Positions 4,917-6,749 of a stretch of 6,749 nucleotides of DNA are shown here, piece after piece. The stretch is from an uncultured Collinsella sp. (GTDB lineage Bacteria; Actinomycetota; Coriobacteriia; Coriobacteriales; Coriobacteriaceae). A program made the translations under genes and the position numbers. The first letter of the stretch is position 1, and each line of letters starts with the position of its first letter. The notes under the pieces were generated by a model. The model was not told the DNA's origin. It searched no databases and saw only the letters and a program-made list of their open reading frames with translations. The stretch lies in NCBI GenBank assembly GCA_937926755.1, contig CALBBA010000269.1, positions 1-6,749 on the forward strand. Direction: 5' to 3'.

Positions 4917-5630
4917 CTAATAGTTGTAGGCATAACCGCCGGCATCGCCGCGAGTAAAGGATTTGGCGTACTCGATGACCTGTCCGCTCGCATCGTAAGT
5001 CAAGCATTCCAGCACAAGCGCCAGATCTCCTGGCTCAAGATTGAGCAGGCTCGCATCGCGTGCGCCCAAAGCCTCGATATCGAGCTTCTCAATCGATTTA
5101 TCCGGCTTTCGACCCAACATGTCATAGGTTTCGTACAGACTGAAAACCGAAATATCGACATCCTCGATACCCGGGAACAGCAGGCACGGAATCAGCGTCA
5201 TCTCGATCGACACGGGCTCGCCATCGATGCAGTTAAGACGGCGCACCGAGTAAAGCAGATCGTCCTCGGCGATACCAAACAGGTCGGCATAGTACAGGCC
5301 GGCATAGCGTTTGGAACGCGCGAGGATGCGTACCGATGGCGTCGCGCCCGAGGCCAAAACCGTCTGGCGAAAACCGCCTTTGCGAACGTGCTCATCAAAC
5401 CACTTATGCCCCACAAAGGCGCCCTTGCCCTGCACGCGACGAATCTGACCGCTCTTGACCAGCTCGTCCATGGCGCTACGAATTGTCAGACGCGTGGTGC
5501 CAAACTCCTCGGCCAGTTCATTTTCGGACGGAATCATCGAACCCGTCGGATAGTCGCCGCGCTCGATTCGCTCCGCAATACAGCGGCGGATTTGTTTGTA
5601 GACCGGCAGGTCCCCTACCGCTTCAGCCAT
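4917..5630 (-). CDS. GntR-family (HutC subfamily) regulator with UTRA domain, downstream copy
   Basis: 237 residues. A winged-helix DNA-binding domain occupies about 9-75: YKQIRRCIAERIERGDYPTG, then IPSENELAEEFGTTRLTIRS and a wing ending in VQGKGAFV. The C-terminal part (about 93-235) has the UTRA ligand-binding pattern, with the usual late segment VIEYAKSFTRGD (218-229). Such proteins are mostly sugar- or amino-acid-responsive repressors, often released by a phosphorylated substrate. The ATG at 5630-5628 lies inside the end of the preceding regulator gene (16-bp overlap); AAGGTG about 9 nt upstream is a reasonable ribosome site, suggesting coupled translation. A terminator follows, then the SIS/PTS operon in the same direction, which makes that operon the natural target. 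The ligand is unknown; the 6-phospho import product is an inference. Confidence 0.93.
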   Translation of the reverse strand: MAEAVGDLPVYKQIRRCIAERIERGDYPTGSMIPSENELAEEFGTTRLTIRSAMDELVKSGQIRRVQGKGAFVGHKWFDEHVRKGGFRQTVLASGATPSVRILARSKRYAGLYYADLFGIAEDDLLYSVRRLNCIDGEPVSIEMTLIPCLLFPGIEDVDISVFSLYETYDMLGRKPDKSIEKLDIEALGARDASLLNLEPGDLALVLECLTYDASGQVIEYAKSFTRGDAGGYAYNY

Positions 5631-6382
5631 TCGACACCCACCTTCGTTGCAACGCCGTCCGCCTCGCCGTTATCGGCAAAGCGATACTTTGTCGGCAGAA
5701 TCACGGACTTGCAATACTCGACAAAGCCGTCGTTCTCGTCGCGTTCGTGAGACGCCTTGTAAAACACTGGCGTGCCCTCCTGGGCATCCAGCAGCTTGGC
5801 CTCGTCGGCGTTCAGGCGGCTGATGGAAATATGCTCCTTGCCGTGCGTCACATGGACATTGCCCTCTTTGAGCAAAACGTCATAGAGGCTCTCTTGCTCA
5901 AAATCGTGATCGGGAAGCGAGGGACATAAAGACAGATTGACGTATGCCGTCTCGATCGATGCGGGGGATCCATTGACCACGCGAACGCGTCGAATGCAGA
6001 AGAGCGGCATACCCAGATCGATCTGCGCCTTTTGAGCCAAATCGATATCGGCATACACGACCTTTGACCATATCAGGCGTGCGGTGGACTTTGAGCCGAC
6101 CCTCTCGACGGCCTGGGTATAGTTCCACGTTTCCTGGAAAATGTTCAGCGGTTTGGGCGGGCACACATAGGTGCCCGAACCACGGCGGCTTTCCAGGGTT
6201 CCGCACGATATAAGACGCGTGATGGCAGCACGAAGCGCCGTGCGTGATACGCCCAGCTCTTCGCAGAGCACGCGCTCGGCAGGCAACCGATCGCCACCCT
6301 GTAAGTCATAGTGTTTGATATACCAAAGAATGCCCTCAAAGGCGCGATCTTTGGGCGGAATCGCATATGGTTCGCTCGACAT
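5615..6382 (-). CDS. GntR-family (HutC subfamily) regulator with UTRA domain, upstream copy
   Basis: 255 residues. The winged-helix domain is at about 13-73, with LPAERVLCEELGVSRTALRA (33-52) as the recognition region and RRGSGTYV (66-73) as the wing; the UTRA-type effector domain covers about 95-235, with LFCIRRVRVVNGSPASIETA (127-146) and FVEYCKSVILPTKYRF (220-235). I chose the ATG at 6382-6380, with GAGGAG 8 nt upstream; a TTG at 6388 is too close to that site. It is clearly different in sequence from the downstream regulator, so this is an old paralogue or an independent recruit rather than a recent tandem copy. The frames overlap by 16 bp and are surely co-transcribed. No promoter is visible in the 35 bp before it, so transcription may start in or before the upstream gene. 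Targets may include its own operon and the SIS/PTS locus. Confidence 0.92.
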   Translation of the reverse strand: MSSEPYAIPPKDRAFEGILWYIKHYDLQGGDRLPAERVLCEELGVSRTALRAAITRLISCGTLESRRGSGTYVCPPKPLNIFQETWNYTQAVERVGSKSTARLIWSKVVYADIDLAQKAQIDLGMPLFCIRRVRVVNGSPASIETAYVNLSLCPSLPDHDFEQESLYDVLLKEGNVHVTHGKEHISISRLNADEAKLLDAQEGTPVFYKASHERDENDGFVEYCKSVILPTKYRFADNGEADGVATKVGVEWLKR

Positions 6383-6417
6383 GGGCAAGGCTCCTCAACC
6401 GCCTGATGCTGCGGGCA

Positions 6418-6749
6418 TCATTTCTCCGAACACCCCATGGCGTCGAAGGCTTCCTTAATCTGTTCCGCAACGTTCCGATACGACCGATACAGGCCGGAGT
6501 CTCGCTTGACTTCGCCCGCGGTCACCGGAATCTCAAGATTCGAAATCTCATCCTCGCCGGTTTGCACGGCAACGATGACACCCATACCAAGGCACATATT
6601 ACGCTTGGCGGCGTTATTTTTGGTAGCCTGAGCTGGATTAATCAGAATCTGCTGAGCGAGCTCACGATTGCTGAGCTCCGGTACATCCTCGGGATTCCCA
6701 GTCTCGACGATCTCGCACTGCAGCACATCCGCATAGTCAAAGATCTTTG
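6418..6749 (-). CDS. Hypothetical protein, C-terminal part (runs off the window end)
   Basis: The frame is open from the window edge to a TGA at 6420-6418, giving 109 residues of an incomplete protein whose start lies outside; an internal GTG at 6726 is not needed as a start. Visible features: IFDYADVLQCEIVETG near the window edge, a charged stretch, then MCLGMGVIVAVQTGEDEISN and a C-terminal helix-like segment (RNVAEQIKEAFDAMG). The FDYADV...E.VE.G pattern followed later by a beta-rich part and a final helix recalls DUF4428-type and similar small bacterial proteins, but I cannot confirm this. No membrane segment or catalytic motif is evident in the visible part. It ends 35 bp before the first GntR gene, with a short hairpin over the stop codon but no T-run, so read-through into the regulators is likely. 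Function unknown. Confidence 0.7.
   Translation of the reverse strand, partial: KIFDYADVLQCEIVETGNPEDVPELSNRELAQQILINPAQATKNNAAKRNMCLGMGVIVAVQTGEDEISNLEIPVTAGEVKRDSGLYRSYRNVAEQIKEAFDAMGCSEK

Noticed and set aside
6404..6420. TGATGC/GCATCA hairpin over the stop codon of the hypothetical gene as a terminator
   Set aside because: The stem is only 6 bp and no T-run follows on the minus strand.
1..6749. Mobile element, phage or defence system explaining the codon mosaic
   Set aside because: No transposase, integrase, attachment repeats, toxin-antitoxin or CRISPR-like arrays were found; homologous recombination is the simpler explanation.

Overview
The window looks like chromosome of a high-GC gut Actinobacterium, most likely a Coriobacteriia member close to Collinsella. 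This rests on GC-rich coding with tight gene packing, a mannose-family PTS and HutC-type GntR regulators; there is no rRNA or other marker, so the taxonomy is inference. Every gene I can support is on the minus strand, so transcription runs from high to low coordinates. No tRNA, rRNA, CRISPR array, IS element or phage gene was seen.

In transcription order: (1) the C-terminal part of an unrecognised protein, cut by the window end (6418-6749). (2) Two different GntR/UTRA transcription regulators whose reading frames overlap by 16 bp (5615-6382 and 4917-5630), closed by a rho-independent terminator (4874-4910). (3) A non-coding stretch (4641-4916) with two copies of a YGGTATTAA motif and a structured leader. 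(4) A SIS-domain sugar-phosphate enzyme of the FrlB/GfrF deglycase type (3579-4640), followed by PTS IIA (3138-3557) and IIB (2598-3080). (5) A second non-coding stretch (2306-2597) with a GC-rich hairpin, a candidate promoter and another pair of the same motif. (6) PTS IIC (1532-2305) and IID (718-1542), overlapping by 11 bp and ending at a strong terminator (655-688). (7) The start of an EamA/DMT-type permease, cut by the window start (1-629).

As a system, IIA (His9) and IIB (His13) would pass phosphate from HPr to a substrate carried by IIC/IID, delivering a 6-phospho-sugar derivative to the cytoplasm. The SIS enzyme keeps the Glu and His reported as catalytic in FrlB/FraB deglycases, so the best guess is uptake and cleavage of a glycated amino acid (fructoselysine, glucoselysine or similar). 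No sugar kinase is present, as expected when the PTS does the phosphorylation. One or both GntR proteins probably repress the SIS-IIA-IIB and IIC-IID units through the shared paired motifs.

The most unusual signals are: (a) the duplicated, evenly spaced operator-like pairs (33 and 34 bp) in front of both halves of the PTS locus; (b) codon mosaicism, with all 353 SIS codons and the last 178 IID codons ending in G or C, while IIA, IIB, IIC and the first 96 IID codons are mixed, giving an abrupt break inside the IID gene; (c) the tandem overlapping pair of non-identical GntR regulators.
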